Below, piece after piece: positions 7,734-15,250 of a stretch of 20,844 nucleotides of DNA (positions within the stretch are counted from its first letter, which is position 1; every line of letters begins with the position of its first letter). The stretch is from a virus. The notes beneath the pieces are model-generated. The model was given only the letters and a program-made list of their open reading frames with translations. It was not told the DNA's origin and ran no database searches. The stretch spans positions 1 through 20,844 of IMG/VR virus record IMGVR_UViG_3300050131_000330. One strand, 5' to 3'. Position numbers and translations under genes: made by a program.

Positions 7734-8716
7734 CCCAACAGTACCTCCGCAGGTTCAGCGCCATCGTCGGCAGTCCCGGTGGCGCGGGGATCGACTTCAC
7801 GGACTTCTACTGCAACTTCGTGGTGCGTCGCGGCGACAACCAGACGCCCAACAGCTGCGACCTGCGCATCTACAATCTGGCGGACAACACGGCGAACAAG
7901 ATCACTAATCCGAACGAGTTCACCGAGGTCGTGATCCAGGCGGGCTACGCAGGCAACTACGGCATCATCTTCAACGGCACGATCAAGCAAGTGCGCCTGG
8001 GTCGCGTGGACCAGAAGGACTCCTACGTCGACATCACCGCCGCGGACGGGGACGAGGCTTACAACTTCGCGCCGATCACGGCGTCATTAGCCGCGGGCAG
8101 TAAGCCCGGGACTGTAGCTGGATTTTTGTTGGACGCCTTAAAAGTGCACGGCGTTACGGCTGGGGGCGGCCTCTACGATTATGGCTATGCGCCGAAGTTG
8201 ACAGACAACGGCAGCATCCGCGGGCAAGTGCTCTACGGCATGGCGCGGGACAAGATGCGGGACTTCGCCTTTGAGAACGATTGCGCCTGGAGCATTCAGG
8301 ACGGTAAATTGACGCTGATCCCGTTCACATCCTACATCCCCGGCACGATGCCGCTGGTGACGCCGCAGACGGGGCTGATTGGGGTGCCGGAGGCGACGCA
8401 GCAGGGCATAAAGGTGCGGGTGCTGCTGAACCCCTTCATGCGCATCGGCACTTGCTTCGTGCTGAAGGACGCGACGATTAACCAGTACCGGTTCGGGCTG
8501 GACGCTGCCTCCCTCGCGGACAACCTCTACCTGCAAAGCGTTATCAAGCAATCCCCCACAGGCCAGTACTACATCATGAACGTCGCGCACTCGGGGAACA
8601 CCCGCGGGAACGAGTGGTACACGGACATCGTGTGCCTGGCGGCTGACGCCAGCATCCCGGCCTCCGCCGCGCCTAACGCGTTGTTCGCGGTCGCGCCTGC
8701 GATCCCGAGGTTTTGA
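7730..8716 (+). CDS. Baseplate hub protein
   Basis: A 328-residue protein. The start is ATG 7730, coupled to the plug stop by an ATGA overlap; an in-frame extension to 7706 would overlap the plug further and is less likely. Sequence such as FVVRRGDNQTPNSCDLRIYN, TEVVIQAGY, IFNGTIKQVRLGRVDQKDSY and DVKITAADGD-like strands matches the gpD/gp27-type hub of small contractile tails, where a first beta-barrel domain is followed by a domain read here as 'LLDALKVHG...DNGSIRGQVLYGMARDKMRDFA'. The hub trimer links tail tube and spike. Order plug-hub-spike is the expected one. Its length is normal for this hub class and no unusual insertion is seen. Confidence 0.75.
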   Translation: MTQQYLRRFSAIVGSPGGAGIDFTDFYCNFVVRRGDNQTPNSCDLRIYNLADNTANKITNPNEFTEVVIQAGYAGNYGIIFNGTIKQVRLGRVDQKDSYVDITAADGDEAYNFAPITASLAAGSKPGTVAGFLLDALKVHGVTAGGGLYDYGYAPKLTDNGSIRGQVLYGMARDKMRDFAFENDCAWSIQDGKLTLIPFTSYIPGTMPLVTPQTGLIGVPEATQQGIKVRVLLNPFMRIGTCFVLKDATINQYRFGLDAASLADNLYLQSVIKQSPTGQYYIMNVAHSGNTRGNEWYTDIVCLAADASIPASAAPNALFAVAPAIPRF

Positions 8717-8720
8717 GCCC

Positions 8721-9431
8721 ATGGACCGCCGCGAACGCTACTACGACGAGGAGGAGACGCTGCGCATCGTCATGCGCGCGCTGCAGGGGCAGATCTGGAC
8801 CGCAATGCCCGGAGTCGTGGCGCAGTACCCCGGCAGCGGGGGGCACAAGATGACGGTGGACGTGCAGGTCACCGTCAACGGCAGCTTCCGCACGCAGGCG
8901 GGGGCATTCGTTTCAAAAGAGATCCCGCTGCTGCGGGACTGCCCGGTCTGCTGGCAGGGCGGTGGCGGGGCGATTGCGACCTTCCCCATTGCGGAGGGGG
9001 ACGAGTGCCTAGTGGTCTTCGCCGCGCGCAACATTGACTCGTGGTTTAAGAACGGGTCCGCTGCGCCGGGCGCGCTTTGGGACCCGCCTTCGGGGCGCAT
9101 GCACGACTTGTCCGACGGCTTCGCGCTCGTCGGGGTGCGCTCGATGCCCAATGCGTTCGACATCGACCCCGCGAACGCGAGCCTGCAGAGCGTCGACGGG
9201 ACTGCATACTTTAAGCTCAATCCCACGACCAAATCGATCGCGGCGGTTGCGCCCGGCGGGATCACCCTGAACGGGGTGACGATCGACGCCTCGGGCAACA
9301 TCGTGATGCCGGCGGACAGCACCTTGAGCGGGGACATAGACGACTTACTGATCGGCGGGGTGAGCCTCGCGAACCACGTGCACAGCGGAGTGCAGACCGG
9401 CGGCGGCGACAGCGGACCGCCTGTGCCATGA
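8721..9431 (+). CDS. Baseplate central spike, Gp138 N-terminal domain type
   Basis: A 236-residue protein from ATG 8721, with GAGG about 10 bases upstream. The N-terminal 120 residues form the OB-fold of Gp138-type spikes: MPGVVAQYPG, MTVDVQVTVNG, PLLRDCPVCWQGGGGA and GDECLVVFAARNIDSWF, ending in HDLSDGFALVGVRS. The rest is a narrow beta-helix stalk (TLNGVTIDASGNIVMPAD). The C-terminus holds H219-V-H221 in NHVHSGVQTGGGDSGPPVP, a metal-binding-like tip motif seen at the apex of phage spikes. The spike punctures the outer membrane when the sheath contracts. The end of the gene contains one copy of a 13-base direct repeat whose second copy forms the start of the next gene. Confidence 0.85.
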   Translation: MDRRERYYDEEETLRIVMRALQGQIWTAMPGVVAQYPGSGGHKMTVDVQVTVNGSFRTQAGAFVSKEIPLLRDCPVCWQGGGGAIATFPIAEGDECLVVFAARNIDSWFKNGSAAPGALWDPPSGRMHDLSDGFALVGVRSMPNAFDIDPANASLQSVDGTAYFKLNPTTKSIAAVAPGGITLNGVTIDASGNIVMPADSTLSGDIDDLLIGGVSLANHVHSGVQTGGGDSGPPVP

Positions 9432-9444
9432 GGACCGCCTGTGC
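9414..9444 (+). repeat. 13-base direct repeat across the spike/gp25 junction
   Basis: GGACCGCCTGTGC occurs at 9414-9426 and again at 9432-9444, an 18-base period. The first copy encodes the last codons of the spike; the second supplies the GTG start codon (9441) of the sheath initiator gene. Both copies are exact. Confidence 0.8.
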
Positions 9445-9779
9445 GTTATAGGCCATTATCGCCATCAGGGGATTTCACCATCGGGGTTCCCTTCCTCACC
9501 AACTCCCCCGCCGCCGTCGGGCAGCTCGTGTCGACGCGGCTGAAGCTCTGGGTGGGGGAGTGGTTCCTGGACGTGACCGACGGCATGCCCTGGGCGCAGG
9601 ACGTGGACGGCAAGCCCAACAACGGCACTCCAGACGCGGCGCTGAAGCAGCGCATCCTGAGCACCGCCGGGGTGCTGTCGATCGTGACTTACAACAGCAC
9701 TTTTAACGGCCGCACACGCGCTTTTGCGGCGAGCGGAACCATCAAGACACAGTACGGGGAGGCGGAGTTTAGCGCATGA
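9441..9779 (+). CDS. gp25-like baseplate wedge/sheath initiator
   Basis: A 112-residue protein from GTG 9441. It carries the gp25/W-like pattern: RLKLWVGEWFLDVTDGMPWAQ, then ALKQRILSTAGVLSIVTYNS, and a C-terminal strand ASGTIKTQYGEAEF. Proteins of this family start polymerisation of the contractile sheath on the baseplate, and length and gene order (spike, gp25, J) fit. The start codon lies in the second copy of a 13-base repeat. AGGA at 9431-9434 overlaps the spike stop and could act as a weak ribosome site. The stop overlaps the next gene as ATGA. Confidence 0.8.
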   Translation: MRYRPLSPSGDFTIGVPFLTNSPAAVGQLVSTRLKLWVGEWFLDVTDGMPWAQDVDGKPNNGTPDAALKQRILSTAGVLSIVTYNSTFNGRTRAFAASGTIKTQYGEAEFSA

Positions 9780-10948
9780 CTTCCCCCGCGCCCGTCATCA
9801 CCGCCACAGGCATTACGGCGGGCTCGTTTTCGGATTGGCTGGCCTACTTCACCGCTCAGTATCAAGCGATATTTGGCGATGACGTCGTATTGGACAATTC
9901 ATCGATGGATGGTCAGTTCCTCGCCATCATTTCGCAAGCCTGCGCGGATTGTTGCGCCGGGGCGATCGCGGTCTATAATTCCTTCTCCCCGGCGACGGCA
10001 GTGGGGGTGGGTCTTTCCTCCAATGTGAAGATCAATGGCATGACGCGGCTGGTACCGTCGTTCTCCGTCGTTAATCTGACGCTCATCGGCATCGCCGGCA
10101 CGGTGATCTCCAACGGGCAGGCCGTGGACATTAACGGCAACATATGGGCGCTGCCGTCCTCGGTGACGATCCCGCTCGCGGGCAGCATCGTTGTCACGGC
10201 CACCTGCGTCACCGCCGGCACGATCAACGCCGCCGCCAACACGATAACGGGCATACAGACCGGCGTCTACGGGTGGCAATCCGTAACCAATGTCGCCGCT
10301 GCGATCCCCGGTGAGCCGGTGGAGACGGACGCCGCGCTGCGGCTGCGGCAGTCGCAGTCGACCTCGCTGCCGGCGCTGACGATCTTCGAGGGCATCGTGG
10401 CATCGATTGAGAACCTGCCTGGCGTGACGCGCGCGCGTGGGTACGAGAACAATACCTCGACTGTCAATGCGGACGGCATCCCAGCGAACACCCTCGCATT
10501 CATCGTCGAGGGCGGCGTCGCGGCTTCCATCCAGCAAGCGATCTTTGAGAAGATTACGCCCGGCATCCCGACCCTTGGGGCTATTTCAACCGTCATCACG
10601 GACTCCAACGGCTCCACGCGCGTCATCAACTACGCGATCCCGGTGCCGGCGACCATAAGCGTGGCGATCACTCTGACGCCGCTCACTGGGTGGTCGGCGG
10701 ATATCGTGCCATTCATTCAGTCCGCTATTGCTGCGTACATCAATGAATTGAAAATCGGCGATAACGTCTCCTTCACCGGCATGATTATCCCCGCGTACCT
10801 GCTCGGCACCTCCTACGCGGGGACTTACAACATCACGGCGCTCACGATCCAGAAGAATGCGGGTGCGCCGGCCGCGGCGGATGCGGTGCTCGCTTACAAC
10901 GAGGCGCCGGTGAGCAGCGTGTCCGACATTGCGGTCACGGTGAGCTAG
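9776..10948 (+). CDS. Baseplate J-like wedge protein
   Basis: A 390-residue protein from ATG 9776, overlapping the gp25 stop. It follows the baseplate J pattern: an N-terminal segment with LAYFTAQYQAIFGDDVVLD and SSMDGQFLAIISQA, a central beta domain with GTVISNGQAVDINGNIWALP and GTINAAANTITGIQTGV, then GEPVETDAALRLRQSQS and a segment with ASIENLPGVTRARGYEN. The C-terminal part holds ISVAITLTPLTGWSADIV. These are the marks of gpJ/gp6-like proteins that form the wedge ring around the hub and transmit the signal for contraction. Length is normal for the shorter gpJ-like class. Composition around 9830-9990 and 10690-10790 is slightly lower in GC than neighbours but gives no sign of disruption. 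Confidence 0.85.
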   Translation: MTSPAPVITATGITAGSFSDWLAYFTAQYQAIFGDDVVLDNSSMDGQFLAIISQACADCCAGAIAVYNSFSPATAVGVGLSSNVKINGMTRLVPSFSVVNLTLIGIAGTVISNGQAVDINGNIWALPSSVTIPLAGSIVVTATCVTAGTINAAANTITGIQTGVYGWQSVTNVAAAIPGEPVETDAALRLRQSQSTSLPALTIFEGIVASIENLPGVTRARGYENNTSTVNADGIPANTLAFIVEGGVAASIQQAIFEKITPGIPTLGAISTVITDSNGSTRVINYAIPVPATISVAITLTPLTGWSADIVPFIQSAIAAYINELKIGDNVSFTGMIIPAYLLGTSYAGTYNITALTIQKNAGAPAAADAVLAYNEAPVSSVSDIAVTVS

Positions 10949-10953
10949 CGGCG

Positions 10954-11616
10954 ATGGGCTGGAGCGCTGACAGCACCGACATCACGGCGGATTCGACCTA
11001 CGCGACCGCCGACGGTTCGGACACCGAGCCGCTGTCTTATTTGTCGCTCGTGACGAGCGAACACAACAAGAAGCCGAAGTTCATGGCCATGCTGGGGGCC
11101 TTAATCGCAGGTATTTCCAGCATCACCGCCGCGATACAGAGCATGCCTGCTGCGTTCGATTTGGACAACGCGGTCGGCGCGCAGCTCGACGTGTTGGGTC
11201 TTTGGATCGGGCAGGCCCGCGTTATCGCCAATGTGCTGATCTTCGGGTTCTTTGGCTTTGCTGATGACGAGGCGGCGCTGCCGTTCGGAGAGCTGACGAA
11301 CCTGTCCATTGGCGGCCGGTTCTACGAGTTGGGCGAGGACTACGAAGGCAGCACGATTCTGTCAGACGCGGAGTACGTCACGATCCTTAAGGCGCGCATT
11401 GTGCGTAATCAGTCCCCAGGCACCCTCTCCGCGCTGGAGGAAGCCTTGATCTACATCTTCGGCACTCCGGCCTCGGTGGCGGACAACGGCACGATGGACT
11501 TAGCGCTGACGGTGGCCGCGCCCATTACGCAGACCGACCAGACGCTGCTCAATACTCTGGACCTCCTGCCCCGCCCTGCTGGGGTGCGCATCGGGTCGAT
11601 TACTTACGCGCCTTAA
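10954..11616 (+). CDS. DUF2612 baseplate wedge protein
   Basis: A 220-residue protein from ATG 10954, six bases after the J-like stop. The typical DUF2612 core is clear: YLSLVTSEHNKKPKFMAML at about 29-47 and FDLDNAVGAQLDVLGLWIGQ at 69-88, followed by a C-terminal gpI-like part with ILKARIVRNQSPGTLSALEEAL and YIFG. Proteins of this type take the place of gpI and link the J-like wedge to the receptor-binding fibre. Gene order J, DUF2612, tailspike supports that. A short N-terminal Asp/Ser/Thr-rich segment (WSADSTDITADSTYATADGS) is repetitive and probably flexible. Confidence 0.75.
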   Translation: MGWSADSTDITADSTYATADGSDTEPLSYLSLVTSEHNKKPKFMAMLGALIAGISSITAAIQSMPAAFDLDNAVGAQLDVLGLWIGQARVIANVLIFGFFGFADDEAALPFGELTNLSIGGRFYELGEDYEGSTILSDAEYVTILKARIVRNQSPGTLSALEEALIYIFGTPASVADNGTMDLALTVAAPITQTDQTLLNTLDLLPRPAGVRIGSITYAP

Positions 11617-11631
11617 ACCCGGAGCCCATTG

Positions 11632-13512
11632 ATGATAACCAAGCCTGCTGTCGTCAATGCCTGGGCAGATGGGGCAGTGGCGCCGGTGGACATTGTGGAG
11701 CCATCCGGAGCGTTTATCGAAGCTGGATGGCTGATGAGCGCGACGCCGCCCGCGCGGCAGTATTGGAACTGGGTGTTGAATTTCTGCGCCAATGGGATAC
11801 GGTATTTTTCGCAGCGCGGCATCGTGGACTATGACCCGCTGGAGACTTACTCCATCGGCGCCATCGTGCGCGGCGACGACGGCGTCGTCACGCAGTCGAT
11901 GACGAACGGCAACCAGGCCAACACCCCCTCCACCTCGCCACTGGAGTGGGGGCCGGTGAGCTGGTACTCGCGCACCGCGCAGGAAATCGCCAACGGCGTT
12001 GTCCCGACCAACCTCGCCGTCCTCCCCGGGCAGTTCGAACGCTACGGCGCCGCAGGCGACAACGTGACGGATGATCACATCGCCGTCCTCGCGGCCTTTG
12101 CCTCCGGGCACACGGTGACGGGGATCAACGGGGTCACCTACTTCTGCGGCACCGGGACGCTCAACATCCCGGCGAGCGGCATCCGCGCGGTGCTCTACGG
12201 GGTGAAGCTGCGGACGCAGGTGAATGCGCAAGCGTTCCTCAATTTCACCGGTTCCTTTCTCGAAATCCGCGGCTTGGAGTATTACGGCCGCGGCGGCACA
12301 GTGTACGCGGGGAACGAGAACGGTTTCCAGTGGAGCGGCACAGGCAGCAACTCCGCGCCACCCGTCTATGTGACGGGGCTGCGATTGATCGACGTCTACG
12401 GGCACGACTTCGGCTCCCGCACCTTCTTCTCCGCCTACGGCCAGCAGGCGTTCATCAACGAAGGCTGCGTGTTCAAGAACATGGCCTACGCGGGCGGCCA
12501 CGTGCTCTCGGGGCTCAACTGGGACGTCTGCCCGCAGCTGATCGACATGAACAACCCGCCGGGCGCGTCGTCCGCCAACGCCTACGGCTGGTCCTTCACC
12601 CGCGACCCGACGCTGAGCGACAACCTCGCGTTCGCGCCGCGGAGCAAGAACTGCAAGGCGCACAACATCACCGTGCGCAACAACAACATTTGGACCGCGC
12701 TCGACACTCACGGCGGCGAGGAGTGCGTGTTCTCAGACAACATCATTGAGAACTGCGCATTCGGCATCACCATAGGCTCCTGCCCGGGAATTTCCGGCCT
12801 TTCCAAATTCGCGCCGAAGAACTGCAAGTCCATCGGCAACACCGCGTTTGGCTGCGCGGCGGCCGGCGTCGGCGGCTACGGGGTGACGATCAACGGCGCG
12901 GGCACCGTGACCGGGACTCCGATCGACCTCGCGACCGGGTGCATGAGCATCGGGGACACGATTTCCAACTACGGCGTGCGCGCCTCCTCCTCCAACGGCG
13001 GCGCCTACTTCCTCTACACCCAGGGGTTGGTGGTCGCGGACTTGACGGCGAACCAGTGCCTCTATAACGCCATTTGTATGTACCACGACAACTACAATTT
13101 CGTGGTCAACGGCGGGTGCGTCACCGACCCCTACGACAACGCCGGGACGGACTGCGCCGGGCTGCGCCTCGACGCCGGGTACAACACGGGGCTGGTGAAC
13201 GGGCTCGCGCTGCTGCGGGTCAACCCGGCGCTCGGCACGACGGTCGCCGCGCGCGGCATCTACATCGTGACGGCGACCGCCTCCAGCATCATCATCGGCC
13301 CGAACGTGAACACCTTCACGCTGCCCTACTCCGGCATTCCAAACTTCGCGCTCGCGAACCTGGTGGACAGCACCGGGGCGACGGAGGGCAATAACCTCAT
13401 CACCTCCCCCGGCACCTACGACGCGCCGACGCTGAATGGGCAGCTGGCGGCGCTCGCGGGGAAGGTGATCGGGATCATGGCGACGCTGAAGAACCTTGGT
13501 GTGATGCAGTGA
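11632..13512 (+). CDS. Tailspike/tail fibre with pectate-lyase-like beta-helix
   Basis: A 626-residue protein. ATG 11632 is preferred over the TTG directly before it, because GGAG at 11621-11624 lies 7 bases upstream. Residues 1-130 look like a virion-attachment domain (KPAVVNAWADGA, AGWLMSATPP, YWNWVLNFCANGIRYF). Residues 137-148 read RYGAAGDNVTDD, the classic opening of pectate-lyase-superfamily tailspikes, followed by a right-handed beta-helix rich in Asn and Gly (HNITVRNNNIW, ECVFSDNIIENC). It probably binds and cleaves a capsule or O-antigen polysaccharide. It shows no clear similarity to the other two beta-helix proteins beyond fold, so it is not a third copy of their module. The C-terminus is a short helical tail (LAALAGKVIGIMATLKN). 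Confidence 0.8.
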   Translation: MITKPAVVNAWADGAVAPVDIVEPSGAFIEAGWLMSATPPARQYWNWVLNFCANGIRYFSQRGIVDYDPLETYSIGAIVRGDDGVVTQSMTNGNQANTPSTSPLEWGPVSWYSRTAQEIANGVVPTNLAVLPGQFERYGAAGDNVTDDHIAVLAAFASGHTVTGINGVTYFCGTGTLNIPASGIRAVLYGVKLRTQVNAQAFLNFTGSFLEIRGLEYYGRGGTVYAGNENGFQWSGTGSNSAPPVYVTGLRLIDVYGHDFGSRTFFSAYGQQAFINEGCVFKNMAYAGGHVLSGLNWDVCPQLIDMNNPPGASSANAYGWSFTRDPTLSDNLAFAPRSKNCKAHNITVRNNNIWTALDTHGGEECVFSDNIIENCAFGITIGSCPGISGLSKFAPKNCKSIGNTAFGCAAAGVGGYGVTINGAGTVTGTPIDLATGCMSIGDTISNYGVRASSSNGGAYFLYTQGLVVADLTANQCLYNAICMYHDNYNFVVNGGCVTDPYDNAGTDCAGLRLDAGYNTGLVNGLALLRVNPALGTTVAARGIYIVTATASSIIIGPNVNTFTLPYSGIPNFALANLVDSTGATEGNNLITSPGTYDAPTLNGQLAALAGKVIGIMATLKNLGVMQ

Positions 13513-13564
13513 GGAGGCGGGAACGCCGTCGCCGTGCGCCGCCCGCAGCAGCGCGCTTGCGAGC

Positions 13565-13642
13565 GTGGGCGCGTCGCTGTTGGTTGTCGGTATTGGCAGA
13601 CTTATCGCGGCGCTGGAAGCGCTAGGAGAGAACGGAGCATGA
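13565..13642 (+). CDS. Possible 25-residue hydrophobic peptide
   Basis: In the 126-base gap after the tailspike, one frame is open from 13505 to TGA 13640-13642. From GTG 13565 it encodes ASLLVVGIGRLIAALEALG and ends with an ATGA overlap to the next gene (ATG 13639). The overlap and hydrophobic sequence are suggestive, but no ribosome site is evident and the peptide is very short. It may be the remnant of a longer membrane protein. The rest of the gap is GC-rich and shows no hairpin or promoter. Confidence 0.2.
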   Translation: MGASLLVVGIGRLIAALEALGENGA

Positions 13643-13944
13643 CAGACGTGCAAGAACCCAGCGCGTGGCTCGGCCCCATCGCGACGGCCGTGCTCGCTTT
13701 ATTGGCGGGGGCATGGCTGTTCATAAAGCGGCATTTTAATTTGGTGATGCGCGAGGAAATCATGGCCGAGACACAGAAGGAGTTCCTGAAGCTCCAGACC
13801 ATGATCCTGGAGAATCGCTCAGAGGCGTCGAAGGGTCGCGAGACGATCTACGTGCGGCTGGGTAACCTGGAGTCCACGGTCTCGTATTTGAAGGGCGTCG
13901 TGGAGTCCCACTCCAACCGGCCAACTCGCGGGCGCAAAATTTAA
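13639..13944 (+). CDS. Small membrane protein with coiled coil
   Basis: A 101-residue protein from ATG 13639, with AGGAGAG at 13624-13630 eight bases upstream; the longer in-frame extension to 13534 is arginine-rich and unlikely. Residues 10-30 form one membrane segment (LGPIATAVLALLAGAWLFIK), followed by a charged helix and a coiled-coil stretch (REEIMAETQKEFLKLQTMIL; LGNLESTVSYLKGVV). The topology (short N-terminal part, one TM, long charged helix) is compatible with an inner-membrane spanin subunit or another lysis-cassette protein, but no family is recognised. It opens a run of three small membrane proteins. Confidence 0.6.
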   Translation: MTDVQEPSAWLGPIATAVLALLAGAWLFIKRHFNLVMREEIMAETQKEFLKLQTMILENRSEASKGRETIYVRLGNLESTVSYLKGVVESHSNRPTRGRKI

Positions 13945-13957
13945 ACGGAGAAGTGTT

Positions 13958-14128
13958 ATGACACTCGGTCTAATCCTCGTAATCGTCCTCATTGTCTTGT
14001 TGCTGGGCGGCTTCAGCGGCTTCAGCGGCTTCGGCGGCTACGGCTACGGCTTCGGTCACGGTGGCATTGGCGTGCTGGGCACGGTCCTCATCATCGTTGT
14101 CGTGCTGATGTTGCTGGGGAGGATTTGA
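13958..14128 (+). CDS. 56-residue two-TM glycine-rich protein, DUF3309-like
   Basis: A short gene from ATG 13958 to TGA 14128, with GGAG at 13947-13950 seven bases upstream. The protein starts MTLGLILVIVLIVLLLGG, continues with a Gly/Phe/Tyr-rich loop (FSGFSGFGGYGYGFGHGG), and ends with a second hydrophobic segment closed by LLGRI. This is the layout of DUF3309 proteins, which are small, proteobacterial and have two membrane segments around a Gly/Tyr-rich loop and an LLGR(I/L) end. The function of that family is unknown. The loop contains a repeated GFS unit encoded by a 9-base tandem repeat (GGCTTCAGC at about 14009-14026). It may act in holin-like permeabilisation, which is speculation. Confidence 0.65.
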   Translation: MTLGLILVIVLIVLLLGGFSGFSGFGGYGYGFGHGGIGVLGTVLIIVVVLMLLGRI

Positions 14129-14132
14129 AGCG

Positions 14133-14747
14133 ATGGCGAGCACGTCGGATCATCCTGCAATTCGACCGGATCCAGATCCTACCTTCCTCACGACAGCGGC
14201 GTTACTGCGCGAGGTTGCCAATGCCAAGGAGTTGGTGTTCACTAAAATTGTGTGTCTGGAAAAAGAGCTCGGAGATCTGCATGCGAACGTGCATCAGATA
14301 CCCACACAGCGGGCAATAGATATTGCGGCGTCGGAAAAGTTGGTTGATTCTAAGTTCGCCAATATTGAAGAGAAATTTAATGGAGTGCGGACGCAGTTCC
14401 AGGAGCGCGACACCCGTGTGGATCAAACGGCCCGCGCGTCCAAGGAAGCTCTCGACGCTGCGCTACAAGCTGCAAAGGAAGCGGTCGGTAAGCAGAACGA
14501 CTCATTCGTAACCTCGATTGCGAAATCTGAGGCTGCAACCGCCAAACAGATCGACCAATTAGTGCTGTTGCAGAACGCGAGCGCCGCGTCAACGAACGAT
14601 AAGATTGAGGACCTGAAAACGCGCTTGTCTGCATTCGAGGGGCGTGGGATGGGTCGCAGCGATATCTGGGGTTATGTGCTTGCTGCGGTGGGTCTTGTTG
14701 CAACACTGGTCTCGGTGATTTATTACGCAGGTCACCTTGGCCATTAA
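14133..14747 (+). CDS. Long coiled-coil protein with C-terminal membrane anchor
   Basis: A 204-residue protein from ATG 14133, with GGAGG about 10 bases upstream inside the end of the previous gene. Residues 20-160 are highly charged and helical with coiled-coil character (AKELVFTKIVCLEKELGDLH, ANIEEKFNGVRTQFQERDTR, ALDAALQAAKEAVGKQ). Residues about 178-200 form one membrane segment (WGYVLAAVGLVATLVSVIYY). Proteins with this plan (coiled coil, 'ALQAAKEAV', C-terminal TM) occur repeatedly near phage lysis genes, without known function. Base composition is visibly more AT-rich than the flanking genes (for example 14220-14400 and 14470-14620), which may mark separate ancestry. Confidence 0.65.
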   Translation: MASTSDHPAIRPDPDPTFLTTAALLREVANAKELVFTKIVCLEKELGDLHANVHQIPTQRAIDIAASEKLVDSKFANIEEKFNGVRTQFQERDTRVDQTARASKEALDAALQAAKEAVGKQNDSFVTSIAKSEAATAKQIDQLVLLQNASAASTNDKIEDLKTRLSAFEGRGMGRSDIWGYVLAAVGLVATLVSVIYYAGHLGH

Positions 14748-14756
14748 CATGCACGG

Positions 14757-15239
14757 ATGAACTTCCTCCTGACCCGCGACCCCGCGCGGCCGCTCTGTTC
14801 GCTGGGAACCTTGCTCATCGCAGAACTTCGCCTGGACTCCTTGGAGCGCCCCTGGGTCCCGGACCCGTTGGGCGGCGTCTGCGGCGAGCCGGACCTTTCC
14901 TGTGTGCCGCTGGGGCTTTACGACCTGGTGCTGCACGATACCGCGGAGCACCCCAAGACCTGGGCGCTGGTCAATCCCGCACTGGGCATCTTCCACGAGC
15001 CCGCGGGCATTCCGCTCGGTCAGCGCGGCCGGTTCGCCTGCTTAATACACCCAGGCAACTGGGCGTGGCAGAGCATCGGGTGCGTGCTGCCCGGCCTTGG
15101 GCGCGCGCCGAGTGGGCACCGTTCTCGGCGGAGGCGGTTGCAAAACTGGATGGTGACAGACTCTGACGTTGCGATGGAACAGATACGGGCCGCAGTGCCT
15201 TGGGCAGCCGGACACACCATGGAGATCCGTCAATCATGA
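14757..15239 (+). CDS. DUF5675 family protein
   Basis: A 160-residue protein from ATG 14757. It has the DUF5675 pattern: LTRDPARPLCSLGTLLI, LERPW, CVPLGLYDLVLHDTAEHP, then CLIHPGNWAWQSIGCVLPG. H98 and C109 in HPGN.....S.GC resemble the catalytic His and Cys of L,D-transpeptidase (YkuD) folds, though DUF5675 proteins have no established activity. The C-terminal third includes a basic patch (HRSRRRRLQNW). It lies between membrane proteins and a holin-like gene, a frequent place for this family. The stop (TGA 15237-15239) overlaps the ATG of the Tat beta-helix gene. Family call good, role unknown. Confidence 0.7.
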   Translation: MNFLLTRDPARPLCSLGTLLIAELRLDSLERPWVPDPLGGVCGEPDLSCVPLGLYDLVLHDTAEHPKTWALVNPALGIFHEPAGIPLGQRGRFACLIHPGNWAWQSIGCVLPGLGRAPSGHRSRRRRLQNWMVTDSDVAMEQIRAAVPWAAGHTMEIRQS

Positions 15240-15250
15240 ACCCTGCAGTG
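15220..15250 (+). repeat. Imperfect direct repeat, left copy, at the start of the Tat beta-helix gene
   Basis: This 31-base stretch matches 16822-16854 with two substitutions in the spacer, one after the shared core, and a 2-base gap. The core TCAATCATGAACCC (15230-15243) is exact in both and contains the start codon of the following gene. GGAG of the likely ribosome site is also shared. The pair brackets the whole Tat beta-helix gene. Confidence 0.8.

Noticed and set aside
11500-12711. 403-codon open frame on the minus strand
   Set aside because: Antisense of the DUF2612 and tailspike genes, with no domain pattern.
11632-13512. Tailspike as a third copy of the duplicated beta-helix module
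   Set aside because: It shares the fold but not the peptide blocks that the two true copies share.
13534-13638. N-terminal extension of the TM-coiled-coil protein
   Set aside because: Arg-rich and without a ribosome site; ATG 13639 has AGGAGAG at good spacing and leads straight into a membrane segment.
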